Source: Isoetes taiwanensis (Eukaryota; Streptophyta; Lycopodiopsida; Isoetales; Isoetaceae). Taken from it: a stretch of DNA of 64,000 bases. A program made the translations under genes and the position numbers. Where the stretch lies: contig JAJEKV010000036.1 in the NCBI GenBank assembly GCA_021234155.1, positions 7,453,426 through 7,517,425 of the forward strand, read 5' to 3'. Position 1 is the first letter of the stretch. Each line of letters opens with the position of its first letter. This document shows positions 1 through 11,977 of this stretch, piece after piece. The notes beneath the pieces were generated by a model. The model ran no database searches. It had not been told where the DNA came from and worked only from the letters and a program-made list of their open reading frames with translations.

Positions 1-1
1 A

Positions 2-2016
2 ATGCTCATGTGGGAAGATGGGTACTGCCATGGACCCAACACAGTCGCCGGAGCGGCAAATGAATCGGGCAATGAGGCGGCTATGGAGGCCATGAATCGG
101 AGCTGCAATATGGAGGAGGGCGAGGACGAAGATCCGGTTAAAAGGGCATTCAGAAAAATGTCGATCCAGCTCTACAACTACGGCGAAGGGTTAGATATCC
201 CATCTTTCTGCAAAAAATCTGATCATTAAGCAACCAGTTTTTGTGCGTCTTTTCGTTTATTTTCTGCCGGATTTGGCTATGGTTTGGATGGTTTGGGTCG
301 CATTCGCAAATCAAACTCTCAATAAACTAAAACGAGTAAATGAAATGCAAGAACGCAAAAACCCAGTTCATTTTTCTTGGTTTGACGCCGGACTTGGCTA
401 TGGCGATGGCAGATTAATGGGCAAGGTTGCATCCGATAAATGCCACAAGTGGGTGTTCAAGGAATCGACAGAATCAGACATCGGGCCCATGAATTACTGG
501 CAAAGCTCCTTCGATTCCGTGAGTCCCTTCGTACCTTGCACCTCTTAAATCAAAAAATCCAAATTTTAACCGAAGAAGCAGCAGCACAGCGGCTTATAAA
601 TCCTTTTGTTTTTTGCGCACAGCATCCGCCAGAATGGACGGAACAGTTTTCCGCAGGCATTCAAGTAAGAATCTGCACCTTTCTTCAGATGCTTGATCTG
701 TTTGAGGATCTGTGCCCCTAACTAACCTGTTTAATCCGTTTAGGGTTTGTGCTTTTTTTCCTTTCTTTTGTCTTTTTTCTTTTTCCTGGGTCCCTCTTTT
801 TTCTGTAGATCTGCTCCTCGCCGGAGTAGATTATACTTTACCTGGCGGATTAGGTTTAAGGGGTTTGAATTAATTTGTGGGTTGATCTGGTTTTGGGTTC
901 TGATTTGCAGACAATCGCTGTTATCCAAGCTGGGCACGGCCTTCTTCAGCTCGGATCTTGCAAAATTGTAAGCTGATTCAATGGAATTTTTTTTGGGCTT
1001 ATTAGATAATGTGATTGATCTGCCAATGCATGAATTGACGTAGCTCTTGGGAAGAATTCCTTGCTTAAAACCGATCTAATTGCAGATTTAAAACCATACA
1101 GATTGCAGATTTTTTTCTGATCTCAGAGATCATAAGAATTGTTGTTTTTTTTTTTCAGGTTGCTGAGGATTTACACTTCGTTTTGCGAATGAGATACACG
1201 TTTGAATCGTTAGAGAACCACTCCGGCGGATTTCTGTCTCAGTCCTTTGCGCCAATGCGGAACAGATTCTTCTGCGGGGCGACAAACAACCCATCAATCT
1301 GGTCGAATAATGGATCGGCAGCACAGAACCCACAGTTTTTTAATCAGAACTCAGATTTTCGCCTCAGATTGGGGATGAGAAACGAAGCCCCTGCAAATCC
1401 AGATTTTATGATACACCAGAGGAACGACGAGAGCATGACATCGCTGAGATTATCGCTGCAAAACGGCGCCGGATCTACGGGCCAGGAGGAAAATGAGAGC
1501 CTGATTTCTTTGGGAATCAAACGCCCGGCAGTTTCTGCCCTGGCCGGAAGAAGAATGGCGTACAACAAACTAAATCTGAGCAGCTTGGATCATCCCAATT
1601 CCAACAGCTTCGGTTTGGAAAATTCTTCGTCGCCCAATTTTGGAAATGGGGTTCTGATGATGCCATCGCCATCGCCAAATGCTTCGCCCAGAATTCTGGG
1701 TTCTAGCCCCAGTGTAAAACCCAGGCATTCTAGCAATAATAATTCTCCCCTTCCTTCTCCATGGCCGCCCTCTGAAGCAGGTTCTAACTCCGGTAGCCAT
1801 CCTGGTACCCCGAGAGAAAATAAGCCCAAGGATTCCCTCCTCCAGCAATCCGCCATCGCCAAAAGCCCTTCTGCTCCTGGTCTTTCTTCCTCCTGGGATA
1901 GCTTGAAAAATCCGAATTTGGAACCCCCTGATTGCTCCAACCCTGCTTCTGGCCCTCCCCGATCTTCCAGAGGGGATTCTTACACTGATTTCATGGAAAG
2001 CCTTTTCGACCAGTAA
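2..2016 (+). CDS. bHLH-MYC_N domain protein, five 3' exons (5' end outside window)
   Basis: Five exons join in frame with GT/AG borders: 2-189, 413-518, 623-664, 911-967 and 1159-2016. The first exons encode the second half of a bHLH-MYC_N domain: LMWEDGYC, then KMSIQLYNYGEG joined across the first intron to LMGKVASDKCHKWVFKE, then PPEWTEQFSAGIQ, TIAVIQAGHGLLQLGS and EDLHFVLRMRYTFESL. This matches the plant family of Arabidopsis At3g15240 and At5g53900, often mislabelled 'WNK-related kinase'; no kinase or bHLH helices are visible. The last exon adds about 265 residues of low-complexity Ser/Pro/Asn-rich sequence and ends in DSYTDFMESLFDQ. Family knowledge suggests a nuclear regulator that uses MYC_N for protein contacts. 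The reading frame is undamaged, so this is a live gene. The start codon lies upstream of the window. Confidence 0.9.
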
Positions 2017-3110
2017 CAGCGGCAGCGTTTTGTTTTGCTTTTTTTTTCCTTGGATCGGCCAAATTCTGATACATCTTCTATTGGGTCGATCCAACGAATC
2101 ATTCCCCATTAATTTCTAAGCTTTACTGCTCCAATTCTAATCCAATCTGTCAGCACTGATATAGCGCAGATTCTCAGAGAATTTTCTTCTTTTCAAAATC
2201 AGCCACCGCAGCAGCAGACTTTTTGTTTTGCCCTTTCCTTTTTTTTTTTCTGGCGATGAAGCCTAACAAATCCTTATCCAAACAGTCAATCTACCAGTTG
2301 CTTATGCTCCAAATTTTAATCCGTTCTCCGTTACCGATTCCAGCGTTGATTTTCATGAAACTTTTTTCTCGAATCGGTCACAGCATGCAGCAGGTTTTTC
2401 AGTGTTGGATCGATCAAACTCTGGCCGAATGCTTCCAAATCCGTTATTGGGTCCATGCTTACTGATGGAGATCGAATTGGACAGCGTAAAAAAATGGCGG
2501 ATTTGCTCTGCGCCAGCCCTGCAAAGTACATGAAGATGGGATGCTCGTATTTGTTTTATCAGTCTCAACTGCAGATTCTTCAAAAAGAATGGGTTTTTAA
2601 ATTGATCAAGTACGATTTTTGTTGAATATTTTTTGGGTTGTGCAGCATGTGGCTAGATTGAAATTGATGGCCTCAAAAATAAATAATATTTGGATCAGAA
2701 GTGTGCTGCAAAGAGAAAGATGGTTGGTGTTGGTTTGAAGAAGACAGCTGCAGTGAGTGTTGTCTAGGGATCTCTTTTTATTAGTGTCTTTTGGTGGCCT
2801 CGTGCATGAGCTCTAACTCTAAAATAAGTTGGATCCTTTTGCCTAAAAATCTGGCCATCCTTGAAGGAGGTTAGAAATATTCCAGCGGGCTACATTTGCA
2901 AAACAAATGCAGGAGAATTATGCCTAGAAGGGGGAGAGGGCGTGCTTTTTTTCCACTTGGGTGGAAAGAGAGAATGAAATGAATGAAATAGAGTGTTATT
3001 CAAAATTGAGTATTGAGCTGGGTCATTTATGTCATTTCTCTCCAAAACTAATGGACATGGAGCATCTAGGAATTAGATTCGAATTTAAATAGATAGAAAC
3101 TTTGCAAGGA
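2017..3110. other. 3' flank of the MYC_N gene; no further gene seen
   Basis: This AT- and T-rich stretch follows the stop codon and probably holds the 3' UTR. Short open frames occur at 2223-2583 on both strands, but none has recognisable domain content or good splice borders. From about 2800 the sequence looks like ordinary intergenic DNA. Confidence 0.4.
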
Positions 3111-3112
3111 GA

Positions 3113-3170
3113 GAAATGAAATGAAATGACGTCTTTATTATTGTGTCTGCGAGGCCATCAGGCTAGAAGA
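3113..3170 (-). repeat. LINE-type 3' end with (CATTT)n tail
   Basis: Read on the minus strand, a GGCCT...GCCTCGCAGAC stretch runs into AATAAAGACGT and then CATTT repeats. The arrangement parallels the 3' ends at 4880-4940, 5550-5720, 33778 and 45490: a GGCC...GGTCTC-like core, then a short tandem tail at the extreme 3' end. The match is weak, so this is a tentative, older family member. Confidence 0.35.
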
Positions 3171-3929
3171 CATTATGTTTGTACATTCAACATCATAGAC
3201 TAGTTCATCTAAGATGTCTTCAGGTAAGAACATATTTGTGGTTTGGAGGGAGGAAGAGAGACGTAAGCAGAGTGGCTATCAAACCAATGAACTCACATGG
3301 CGATGCACCGACCACCACAATCTGACAAAGGGAGAGAGTAGAAGATCATAGCATGGCTTCTATAGTAAAAAGACTATCTATCTATAGTTTTGCCCCACAT
3401 CCTCAGCCAAGTTGCATTCGTATAAGCCACTCCACCATGTTGTCTTTTATTTTGCAACACAAACCTTTTTAGATTTGTTCCAAAAATGCTTTTTGATACT
3501 CCCCAAAGTCCTTGGAGGTTTGCTCAGGGGCAAGTTGGCATACATCATTGTTAAGGTTTAATCTAGTTGAGTGGAATTAGCTCCTCTAGATGAAGGAGCC
3601 GCAATCGCAATTCTGCGACCATATCCCATTGTCGCATTCCCGACCAATTCACATGCCAACCAAGCACCACTAGATTTCATCATCATAGGCCGATGATCAA
3701 CAAATTACAGAATGAACTTGACTAACTCTATATCCCGTGCCTTGTCTTCTCTTACATCTTGTTGTAGATGCTGCCTCTGGCCTTCAGCCATAGAAAAGAC
3801 TATCAAATTTCTTCATGGTTAGTTCTTAATCATTTGGTCAAATAACATGCACAGCGATTGAGAGTCAATTTGTTAGTTTACTTTGATTTAGTTCCATATG
3901 GCCCGATGTTTTAAGTCCTAAGGGAATGG

Positions 3930-4170
3930 GAATGGAACCCATAAAGCAACATTGTTTTGGCGTGCTTGAGTGTTGTGCATTCCTACTGTGGTAACATCGC
4001 GGCCGGTATGTCTTTGTCTGAGTACGAGCAATAGGAGGAAAACCATAGAGAAATGTTTTTATGGTTCGAGTGGTGTGCAATCCCGATCTCATATTATGGT
4101 TTGAGAATGTTGGTGTCCTGAAGACATATGTTGGAGTGAAACCATATAGAGCAATGTTGATGTGGTGCAT
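3930..4170. repeat. Degenerate minisatellite (AGAGCAATGTTG motif), left part
   Basis: Variants of a 30-50-base unit containing 'CATAGAGCAATGTTG' and 'GGTGTGCATTC' recur irregularly. The same motif resumes at 5200-5480, on the other side of a LINE fragment, so the LINE piece appears to have landed inside an older minisatellite. Confidence 0.45.
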
Positions 4171-4299
4171 TGGGGTCGAGATCATAGAGTATATTGGTCG
4201 CAGTGCCTCAAGGCACGCTGGAAGGAGAGGCGAGCACAATGGTTCTCTAGATGGGACGTACAAGAGCATAGGTGCATCTAAGTTGAAACTGAAGAGGAC

Positions 4300-4942
4300 C
4301 ATTATCAGCTGCGGCAAGACCTAGATGCTTGTTTCCTCAGCAAGCTTTGGGGACAGCGCACTATAAGGTCCAGATCAACCCCAAGCTTGCATGTGATCCA
4401 CAACGCTACCTCTGTGTACATTTGCCATTGAAAAAGCGTAGATTGATAGCTTCCACTCGTACAAGTGCACGTTGCTTGCGAATTGAGATATGCAGATGGG
4501 CCCAGGAGATAAGGGATGATAGACTGTGTCTGTGCTGCCAACAGGGTGCTATTGAAGATGAAGGCACACTCTACAGCATTGTCTGGCATTCAGTCACATT
4601 CGCGCCAGCTATGCTCAGTTGATCCTGCCTAACCAGCAGCTGCATGCACTGCTGAATACAATGTCAGTGGGCTCGCTAGGATCTTATCTCCTGGACATCA
4701 TGGATGCCTGCACTCAGTCATGTCCTCAGACGATGCACTGACACACATTATAATGTACCATTGTCATATATCATTGTACGTTTCGCAGAATACCTATTGT
4801 TGCAAAGGTTTTTCCCTCAAAAACCCTACGGGGCAAGGATTTTTTAATCCTAGCAGTAATATGCTTGTTGTAATCCTTGTTTGGGTCTCATAGGCCAATT
4901 GGTCTCCGTGGACGACATTTAATTCAATTCAATTTAATTGTC
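4300..4942 (+). mobile_element. LINE ORF2 C-terminal fragment with 3' UTR and AATTC-type tail
   Basis: The frame at 4329-4622 encodes the zinc-binding C-terminus of a non-LTR reverse transcriptase polyprotein: residues RTSARCLRIEICRWA, then RLCLCCQQGAIEDEGTL. The same arrangement (RICRCC...VIEDEHHALGDC) ends the LINE at 34.0-34.2 kb, so this is a related element. A 3' UTR follows with GGTCTCATAGGCCAATTGG and GTCTCCGTGGACG, and the copy ends in an AATTCAATTCAATTT tail near 4940. It is heavily 5'-truncated and inactive. The sequence breaks frame at about 4622, before the last metal ligand can be placed. Confidence 0.75.
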
Positions 4943-4989
4943 TGCAATGCATGCGCTTTGCTGCGGCTGGCGGCCTTACGCATGCCTCA

Positions 4990-5090
4990 CTTTGTTTGTA
5001 TGTTTGTCTGGATGCCTGCCTGCCTATCTGTCTGTCTATCTGTCTGCCTGCCCGTCGACTTGCCTCCCTATATGTCTGCCTGCCTGTTGC
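4990..5090. repeat. TGYC microsatellite
   Basis: A run of mixed TGTC, TGCC and TATC units forms a C/T-rich simple repeat. It produces Cys/Leu-rich open frames on the plus strand that are not genes. Confidence 0.7.
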
Positions 5091-5199
5091 ATAGAGTTAT
5101 GCTGGGGCGGTGGTGAATTGGTGGAACGAAGGGCAGAGCTCTAGGTTTTTTTTTTTGGGGAAGAGGAGGGGGAGGGGAATCTTCGAGGTCATATTGGGA

Positions 5200-5480
5200 C
5201 ATACATCGACTTGAACACGCAATATACGGGCAACATTGTTGGGGTGTATGCCTCATAGAGCAAAGTTGGAGGTCCCATAGAGGAATGTTGGCACGGTGTG
5301 CATTCGAATCCTCGTTCATGGCATGCAATGTAAGGGGACCATAGAACAATGTTGGTGTGGCCAGTCATATTGAGCAATGTTGGAGGTCTCTTGTAGGTCT
5401 TATTGAGCAACATTGGAGGTCTATTAGAGTGATATCAATCTGATGTGCATTTGATTCCTTATGAAGACATGCAATGTAAG
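5200..5480. repeat. Degenerate minisatellite (AGAGCAATGTTG motif), right part
   Basis: At least six irregular copies of ATAGAGCAATGTTGG with the companion ATGCAATGTAAGGG are visible. This continues the pattern of 3930-4170. Confidence 0.5.
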
Positions 5481-5548
5481 GGAAATTGGAGTAGAAATTA
5501 TTAGAGATCAAATGAGATCACAGAATGTCCCATTTTAAGAAAATGAAA

Positions 5549-5720
5549 AAGGAATTAAATTGAATTGAATTGGATTTTATCGCCCACAGAGACCAAATGA
5601 CCTATGAGACCCAAACAAAGAAACAAAGGACAACTAGCCTATTACTGTCTAGGATAAAAAAAACCATTGCCCCAAAGGGTTTTCGAGGGAAAAAAACTTA
5701 GCAGTAATAGGCTTGCTAAA
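5549..5720 (-). mobile_element. LINE 3' end, minus strand, AATTC-type tail
   Basis: Reading the minus strand, TTACTGCTAAG, TTCCCTCGAAAACCC, GGGTCTCATAGG, TTGGTCTCTGTGGGCG and finally AATCCAATTCAATTC align block by block with 4805-4942. Only the 3' UTR survives. This is a second, oppositely oriented insertion of the same family less than 700 bases away. Confidence 0.7.
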
Positions 5721-6100
5721 AAATTATATATTTTTACATGGTTGTGTGATGATCATGGGCATAATTGAGCCCACATATCCAATATCTTTTGGATATAAGA
5801 GGCCAATGCTTCTATCATAGGTGTGTTCATTATTGTAGTGGTTGGTTAGGTGTAACCGATACCTCATAGTGTGTCCGAATAGTTGCAAATGCTAGCAGTG
5901 CTGAAGAGTGTGGTCCTATCTTCCATAACTCCTAGCTGGCAGTGTTGACGAATCCTCTGCTCTCACTCTTCCCAAGCCCATCTGCCTATCTCTATTCTAA
6001 GTTGGTGTGCTAATTTACGAATGAAGGCAATTGCTCCATGCTCTTTAATGGGTAAATGTGTTAAGAGGTACCATTGTGGACCCCTGACAAGCATTGGATT
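5721..6100. other. Intergenic, nothing recognised
   Basis: No coding frame, RNA gene or clear repeat was recognised here. Confidence 0.4.
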
Positions 6101-6218
6101 AATCTAGTTTTGTAGTGCAATTTTTTTACTAACTCCAAAGGACTGTGATTCCAAAGTTTAATCTAGTTTTATAGTGCAATTTTTTTACCAACTCCAAAGG
6201 ACTGTGATTCCAAAGTTT
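6101..6218. repeat. Direct tandem duplication, 59-bp unit
   Basis: The block from AATCTAGTTTTGTAGTGCAA to TCCAAAGTTT occurs twice in direct succession (6101 and 6160) with two or three differences. It is a recent local duplication. Confidence 0.85.
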
Positions 6219-6543
6219 ACTTCGAGAACATGTGTTCAAATACTATTTCAGGCTATCGTGATCCTCGTTGTTATGCACATGTATGCACTCATATTCCTAT
6301 CTGGAGAACTAGGCGGCGCACTTCTCCTTCCTACTGGCTTTAAGGTGTTAGGGTCTCATGACTATTGTATTGGCGAGGTTTGGAAAGCATGAGCCCCCAT
6401 GCTTACCATTTTCTGGCAAGATATGATGTGATGCTCCAGTGCAACTCTCTCTGAAGTTATTTAACGCCCTTGGATATTTGAGACATTTGCATTTAAAGGC
6501 CACAATTTAGCATTGAAAATACAGAAAAAAAGAAGGAGATATG

Positions 6544-7255
6544 CAGGGTAGCCCTTAAGGACGAAAGTTCGCCAAAAGGCTATTTTTTAAGGGTATCGAG
6601 AAATTTTGACGCTATGGTTTAGTAGGGCTTGTTATAGATGAAAAAAATAAAATTAGCCAACTTTTCTACAAACAAATCTCACTCCACTTGAAAATTCGCC
6701 ACATCCACTAAGCGTCATAACTATGAATTCGCCTTATCCTGTACCCCCTTTCTCGAAGATTTCTTAAGGAATCGCCTAATATTCTAGGCTTTCTTCATAA
6801 CCTAATCTATTCTCCATATTCATCCAGGTACATATGATAATTTTAAGAGTTATTTTTGCAGCTATTCTGTTTCAAATACTTCTAAGGATGCACTGAAGAG
6901 CATTTTTTTACAGACCTCCCTTTTAATAGATTTGTTTTATCTACAAGGATAAGCTACATTCTCATTTGCAAAGGTTAAGTTGTAGTATTGCATTATGCAA
7001 CTATAGTTATAATGTGTTTGTGTCCTTGATTAAATATGGATGCCGGCGAATAAAATTTCACCACAGAAATTGCACTTGGAAAATAAAGACACTTTAAATC
7101 TTGGAAAAAATAATATTGGCCATGATTCGCCTAGATTTCTATAAAAAACATTCATGTCTAGAAAACATTCGCCAACATAACTAATCTTGCAACTCTATTA
7201 TTCGCCAAACCTTCTAAATTATGCTTAGACAAATTTAGCCTTAAGGGCAACCCTG
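6544..7255. mobile_element. Non-autonomous hAT-type MITE with 8-bp TSD
   Basis: The element begins CAGGGTAGCCCTTAAGG and ends with the near inverted complement CCTTAAGGGCAACCCTG. It is flanked by perfect 8-bp direct repeats GAGATATG at 6536-6543 and 7256-7263. CAGGG ends with an 8-bp TSD are diagnostic of the hAT superfamily. The 712-bp interior is AT-rich with recurrent 'TTCGCC' motifs and no coding capacity. A sister copy sits at 9713-10535. Confidence 0.9.
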
Positions 7256-7263
7256 GAGATATG

Positions 7264-8915
7264 TTCCATAATTGGGGGTGCATTAGAGTGTTTTCTGATA
7301 ATTAAAGTTATGTATTTTGGTTCTAGGGAACCATGACCATGACTTTACTCTTAAAAAACCCTGCTTATATCCCCAAGTGCAAAGGCATAAAGGTGGCTTA
7401 TGCAGTGTGACAATCTGCTCCTTTCCAGTTGCCATTGCATGTTATCGAGCTTGTGGAAATAAGATATATCAATAATCTGCTTCATCTTTTAAATTAAAAA
7501 TTGCTTTCTTGATATCAGTCCCTGGAATTAGTTGTAATTTTTTCATGACGTAATGCAGAGACGCCAGGATTTGTGTCTAAAACTGTATTGGACCATCGAA
7601 GCCACAAACTATATTACCGTCACAAACTATACTGCTGCCTTATTTTTGAAAGCAATGCCTGTTAAGCCTAGTATTTCTGCATCCTCTTCGACGCTTTTAG
7701 AATTTCATGTAGGCAATCATGTGCCATATTATCAATTGCAGGGCTCCAATAATTGACCTCATGGGTTACCCAAATCTAGGCCAGTGATTGAGGAGGATGA
7801 AGTTCCACTGTGCTTGGAGGACCAAGTTCCGCTTCTGCTGCCTCTAATCGCAGATAAGACTAGAGATCCTTCCACCTACTGCACATGCCACCGCCGGAGA
7901 TCCTTCCATCTACTGCTGCTGCCACTGCCAAAATAGGGAATTGCATATCCACCCTTCACTTATCTGTCCAAACAATCCCTACCGCGTAATTGTCATAAGC
8001 GTCACAATCCCTCTTACAAATCCCGAACAATCGCATTTATTCAGAATGTTAAGAAATTCGAACTAAATCAAGGGCTTATAAATGGCACTCCTCCCTCCAA
8101 CGAAAAGGTTGCCCCCTACTGGCAACCCAAAAAAATTAAAAAACTAGTCAAAAGCACGTTTGCATAGTAAATTGTAGAACGTGGTGTGGGTGATGTTTTG
8201 TAATATAAAATTGAAGCCGAATCAGGGGCATTAGATAGTACAGTGTTTGCAAGAAATTGACGACAGTGGTTGATACTTACATCCTTAGTCCATGTGAAAA
8301 GCACTTTTGATTACTTTGAACAGCAAAGGTTTGGTGATGATTGTAAAAGTAGGTTCAAAGTAATAGTAAGAGATATGTTCACCAACTAATGAATATAAAA
8401 TGGCATGCTAAAAAATGACACAATGTGAATAATTAACAACAAAATACAAGTGGACCATGGGATGAGTAAAGATTGCTAGTGAGATGCCAAGATAAATTGC
8501 AACTGAGAAAACCTTTTACCTGCAAGAAACCAAAGAGAAAATTAAAGAGTTTGAGTTATGTTGCATATGAATTTTCCACAAACAAATTGAACATATCATT
8601 AGAGAATGTAATTTGCATCCTAATGTTAAAGCAAAAAGGTTGACGCATACAGATAGAATGATAGCCCTATTCATCAAGTTGAATGGAAGTAAAAGCATGC
8701 TGTGGTGTAAGCATTTTGACGCCATATTTTTGTACCTTCTTTGTGGTACAATCGGGTGGTGCATACTGAAGCAGAGATTGTGGGAGTGCAACAGTGCAAC
8801 TTAATGAGCGTCGATTATTTTGAATTTTATGCCATGTCATTATCCCTCATTTCGAATTAGGAAAATAATCACCTCTTCTTCTGTTTTTTTGCCGCTTCTT
8901 GCCGATTGAATCCTA
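7264..8915. other. Intergenic or upstream region, no gene recognised
   Basis: Open frames here are short and mutually antisense (for example 8516-8804 on both strands) and show no domain signature. Part of it may be upstream or 5' UTR sequence of the plus-strand gene that starts near 8916. Confidence 0.35.
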
Positions 8916-11900
8916 ATGGAGTTAGAATTGAATGCCATTGGTTCGATGAAATCTCTCCTCAAACAAGAGATTGTGTCCCATGAAGATTTAAAGAAGCTTC
9001 GGGATGACAAAGTTCTAAATAAATCTAGCTACACGTATTTTCCCCCAAATGTTTATTTAAAACTGAAAACTTAAGGCATATTTTTTCTTGTACAGGTTGA
9101 AGAATCTGAGCAATGAACAATATAAAGAGTTCGTGCAAGTTTATAAAAGAATTACGGGGAAGCCACATACATGGGGTGAAATGGCTTCTAGTAATTGGGA
9201 GAGCTTCTTGGATTATTATAAAACTCCCGATGGGAAAGCAGATGCCAGTTCTTCTAGATCCAAGAGAAGGCATAGGCAAATCCAACCTGAGCAGGAAGAA
9301 AACAGTAAAAGTGACAGGGATGATGAAGATGATAGGGAAAAAACCAAGTCAGGTTCCTCTAGACCACACATTCAATCTGAACTCACAATCAAAACAGAAA
9401 AGCAGAGCAATGCTCTGAGACCAAAATATGGCATTGCAGATACGTTCAATTATTAGTTGTATTACATTAGAAAAGAATCTCAAGCTTAACCTAGATTGTT
9501 TCTATCAATACAGAAAATGTAACCTCAAATCCAGTTCAAGAACCAGGTATGTCTACTACCATTTTGCAGTGTAGTTTAGATTCGTTTCTCATATTGGCTG
9601 TATTGTCATATTGTGCTTATGTATGTGATGGCATTTATGCATGTGTTCTATGCTACTATGGGCCATTTCGTGCAATGCCTGCCACAATGATAGATGAGGT
9701 ATGTGTGGTCTGCAGGGTAGCCCTTAAGCCCAATTTTTTATAGGTGTAATTTAGAATGTGAGGCGAATCTTAGCTTTTTTCGATTAGTTATGTTGGCGAT
9801 TTTGTTTCGGGCTTCAATTTGAGTTGTAGCAACCTTGGCGAATCTTTCATCCATCAAGTGATGGAATATATACTTTTTTCTCAAGTAAAATTTGGATCTA
9901 TAATGTATATTTGTTGTCCGTATACAGTTGTAAGCGTAATGCTCACATAATGAATATACATGTTACCAGACATTGGCATATGATTGTAAATCTCAATAGC
10001 TCCACACTAAGGGCTAAACAACAACAAGTACACAGACTTAGTCGAGGCATGATTGCATATTATGGTGGGCAAGCACAAACCGATTTGATTTCAGTCATCT
10101 TTTTAAGATTGGATAAACAACAGACCAAAAGCAAAAATACTCCAGGATTGCATACCTGGATGTTGGAACCGGATCATGAAATCCATATAACATGCATGGT
10201 TTTTTCCCTTTCCCCTTTTTTTTTCTTGGAGGTAAACGACAATTCTAAAAAACTCACCAAGAATAGAATTCGCATTAATTTTACATGATTTTAGGGGGTT
10301 AAGGGGCGATTTTAGAATAATTACTAAGAATAAAATTCATATGGGGGCGAATCCAAGAATCCATCATTTAGTGATGTAGGCTAACTTATGAGTGGAGGGA
10401 GAAAATTTCGTAGACAAGGTGGCGATATTTTATTGGCACCACTCCTAATTGACCCTACTCAACAATAGTGAAAAAAAATGCAAATGTCCAAAAAAATAGC
10501 CTTTTGGCGATATTTCGAGCTTAAGGGCTACCCTGGTGGTCTGGTGAGTTATTGGCATGTTGTTTGTGATCTAGTGATGAGAGTAGTAGCAAGTGAGTAG
10601 TAGCATGTTTGTGAGTAGTAGCAAGTGGGGTGTGGTGTACCAGTGTGGTGTGGTGTAGGTTATTGTGCCGCCAATAGTGGTGATAATGCAGCCTATGTTG
10701 TGTGGTGTATGCAGCGAGTTTTGTGGTGTGTACTGTGTTATGTGGTGTAGGTTATTGTGCTGCCAATAGTGGTGAGTGTTGTGTGGTGTGTACTTGTGTA
10801 GTGTGTGGTGTGGTGTAGGTTTTGTGCTGCCAATAGTGGTGATAGTGCAGCCTATGTTATGTGGTGTATGCAGCGTGTTGTGTGGTGTGTATTGTATTGT
10901 GTGTGGTGTGGTGTAGGTTCTATGCCGCCAATAGTGGTGAATGTTGTGTGGTATGTGCAGCGTGTTGTGTGGTGTGTGGTGTGGTGTAGCTTTTGTGCTG
11001 CCAAAAGTGCTGATAGATGCAAGCAACAATTGCACGCAAACAAAGATAGAAAAACTGATATCAATAGAAAGATTGAGTTGATGGAGCATAAACTATCAGA
11101 AATTAGAGCTGATTTGCACAGATGTCAGTCAGCCATGACGGCAAATCCGAAAGAAGCAGAGGGTGTTCGGGTTATAAGCAAACTAAAGGATGAAGAGCTA
11201 AATGGTACAAAGTTGCCTGGGCTGAGTGAAATGAACAAGGAACTAGCAGAAACTGAAATTGAGCTAAGGGCATGTGAAGCCTGACTGTTGGAGCTGCAAC
11301 TTCGAATGCAAAGATTTGAGATTTTCTCTGAACGTAGTGACCATGCCACTCCTTAAAATCCTGTGCTTCCAATGCTTCCTGAGGCAGAAGAAGAAGGTGA
11401 TGAAGGTTGTCCATATTGTGGACGGTGTCTGAAATGTGAGGTATATTGTTGCCAGTTGTTATAGCAGAATGTAGTCACCAATATTACATTCCATGTTTGT
11501 CACATCATTTAAGGTAAACATTATCATCTCTAACCTCGTTTGCAGACTTTATTGATACTGGATTTGTTTTGCAGACACTCTAGAACCTGCTGCAGCTCTG
11601 GTTGTGCCCACATTATGTCTGAGACATGGCTTTTGGTATTCGAGTCATACCACAAGAACCAATAAATATAAGTAAGTACCTTAACTTATATTTACCGATA
11701 TTGTCGCAGGTCTACTGACTTAGTATTTGGTACTGACTTGGTACCAAGGATATCCAACAGTTATCCACGCCTCGATCAAATATGAGACTACAAGATACCA
11801 CTTGGGTGCACCTAGAATTCACTCCATTGGATATGTCAAAGTCAATCCCATTACTGACAGCGACGAGAATCCAAAACGAAATTTGGATAGTGATTTGAAT

Positions 11901-11936
11901 GCAGTTGTGTTAAGTAAGTACCAATGTCATATACAT
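8916..11936 (+). CDS. Unrecognised multi-exon gene, coiled coil and Cys-rich segment (possibly decayed)
   Basis: I can support several exon-like pieces on this strand. An ATG at 8916 opens MELELNAIGSMKSLLKQEI. A tract from about 9098, preceded by a TTTTTCTTGTACAG acceptor, encodes LKNLSNEQYKEFVQVYKRI and then a charged Ser/Arg/Glu/Asp-rich tail to 9456. From about 11012 there is a strongly coiled-coil segment (MEHKLSEIRADLHRCQ; ELAETEIELRACEA) and then the Cys cluster GCPYCGRCLKCE near 11430, next to a GTATAT donor. Two in-frame stops (about 11281 and 11354) interrupt the last part, and a MITE plus a minisatellite fill the middle. I do not recognise the family. Joining these pieces into one gene rests on shared strand and proximity only. 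Confidence 0.4.
9713..10535. mobile_element. Second hAT-type MITE of the same family with 8-bp TSD
   Basis: The ends are CAGGGTAGCCCTTAAG and CTTAAGGGCTACCCTG, flanked by perfect 8-bp direct repeats GTGGTCTG at 9705-9712 and 10536-10543. Its right end, reverse-complemented, matches the left end of the 6544 copy through CGCCAAAAGGCTATTTTTT. It lies between exon-like pieces of the plus-strand gene, so it is probably intronic. Confidence 0.9.
10570..11010. repeat. GTGTGGTG minisatellite with ~100-bp higher-order unit
   Basis: A unit containing GTGTGGTGTAGG, then a TGTGCTGCCAATAGTGG block, then TATGTTGTGTGGTGTATGCAG repeats about four times with length variation. It is C-poor on the plus strand and creates His/Thr-rich minus-strand frames that are not genes. 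It lies directly upstream of the coiled-coil exon. Confidence 0.8.
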
Positions 11937-11977
11937 GATTTATTTTTTTGTATTTCTCTTTGGTCTTCCTCATCTCT

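Noticed and set aside
2223-2583. Overlapping small frames downstream of the MYC_N gene
   Set aside because: The two strands offer equally long frames without domain content, and the upstream gene has already ended with its expected C-terminus.
10571-11089. His/Thr-rich 172-codon minus-strand frame
   Set aside because: It is a translation of the GTGTGGTG minisatellite, without a start context or non-repeat sequence.
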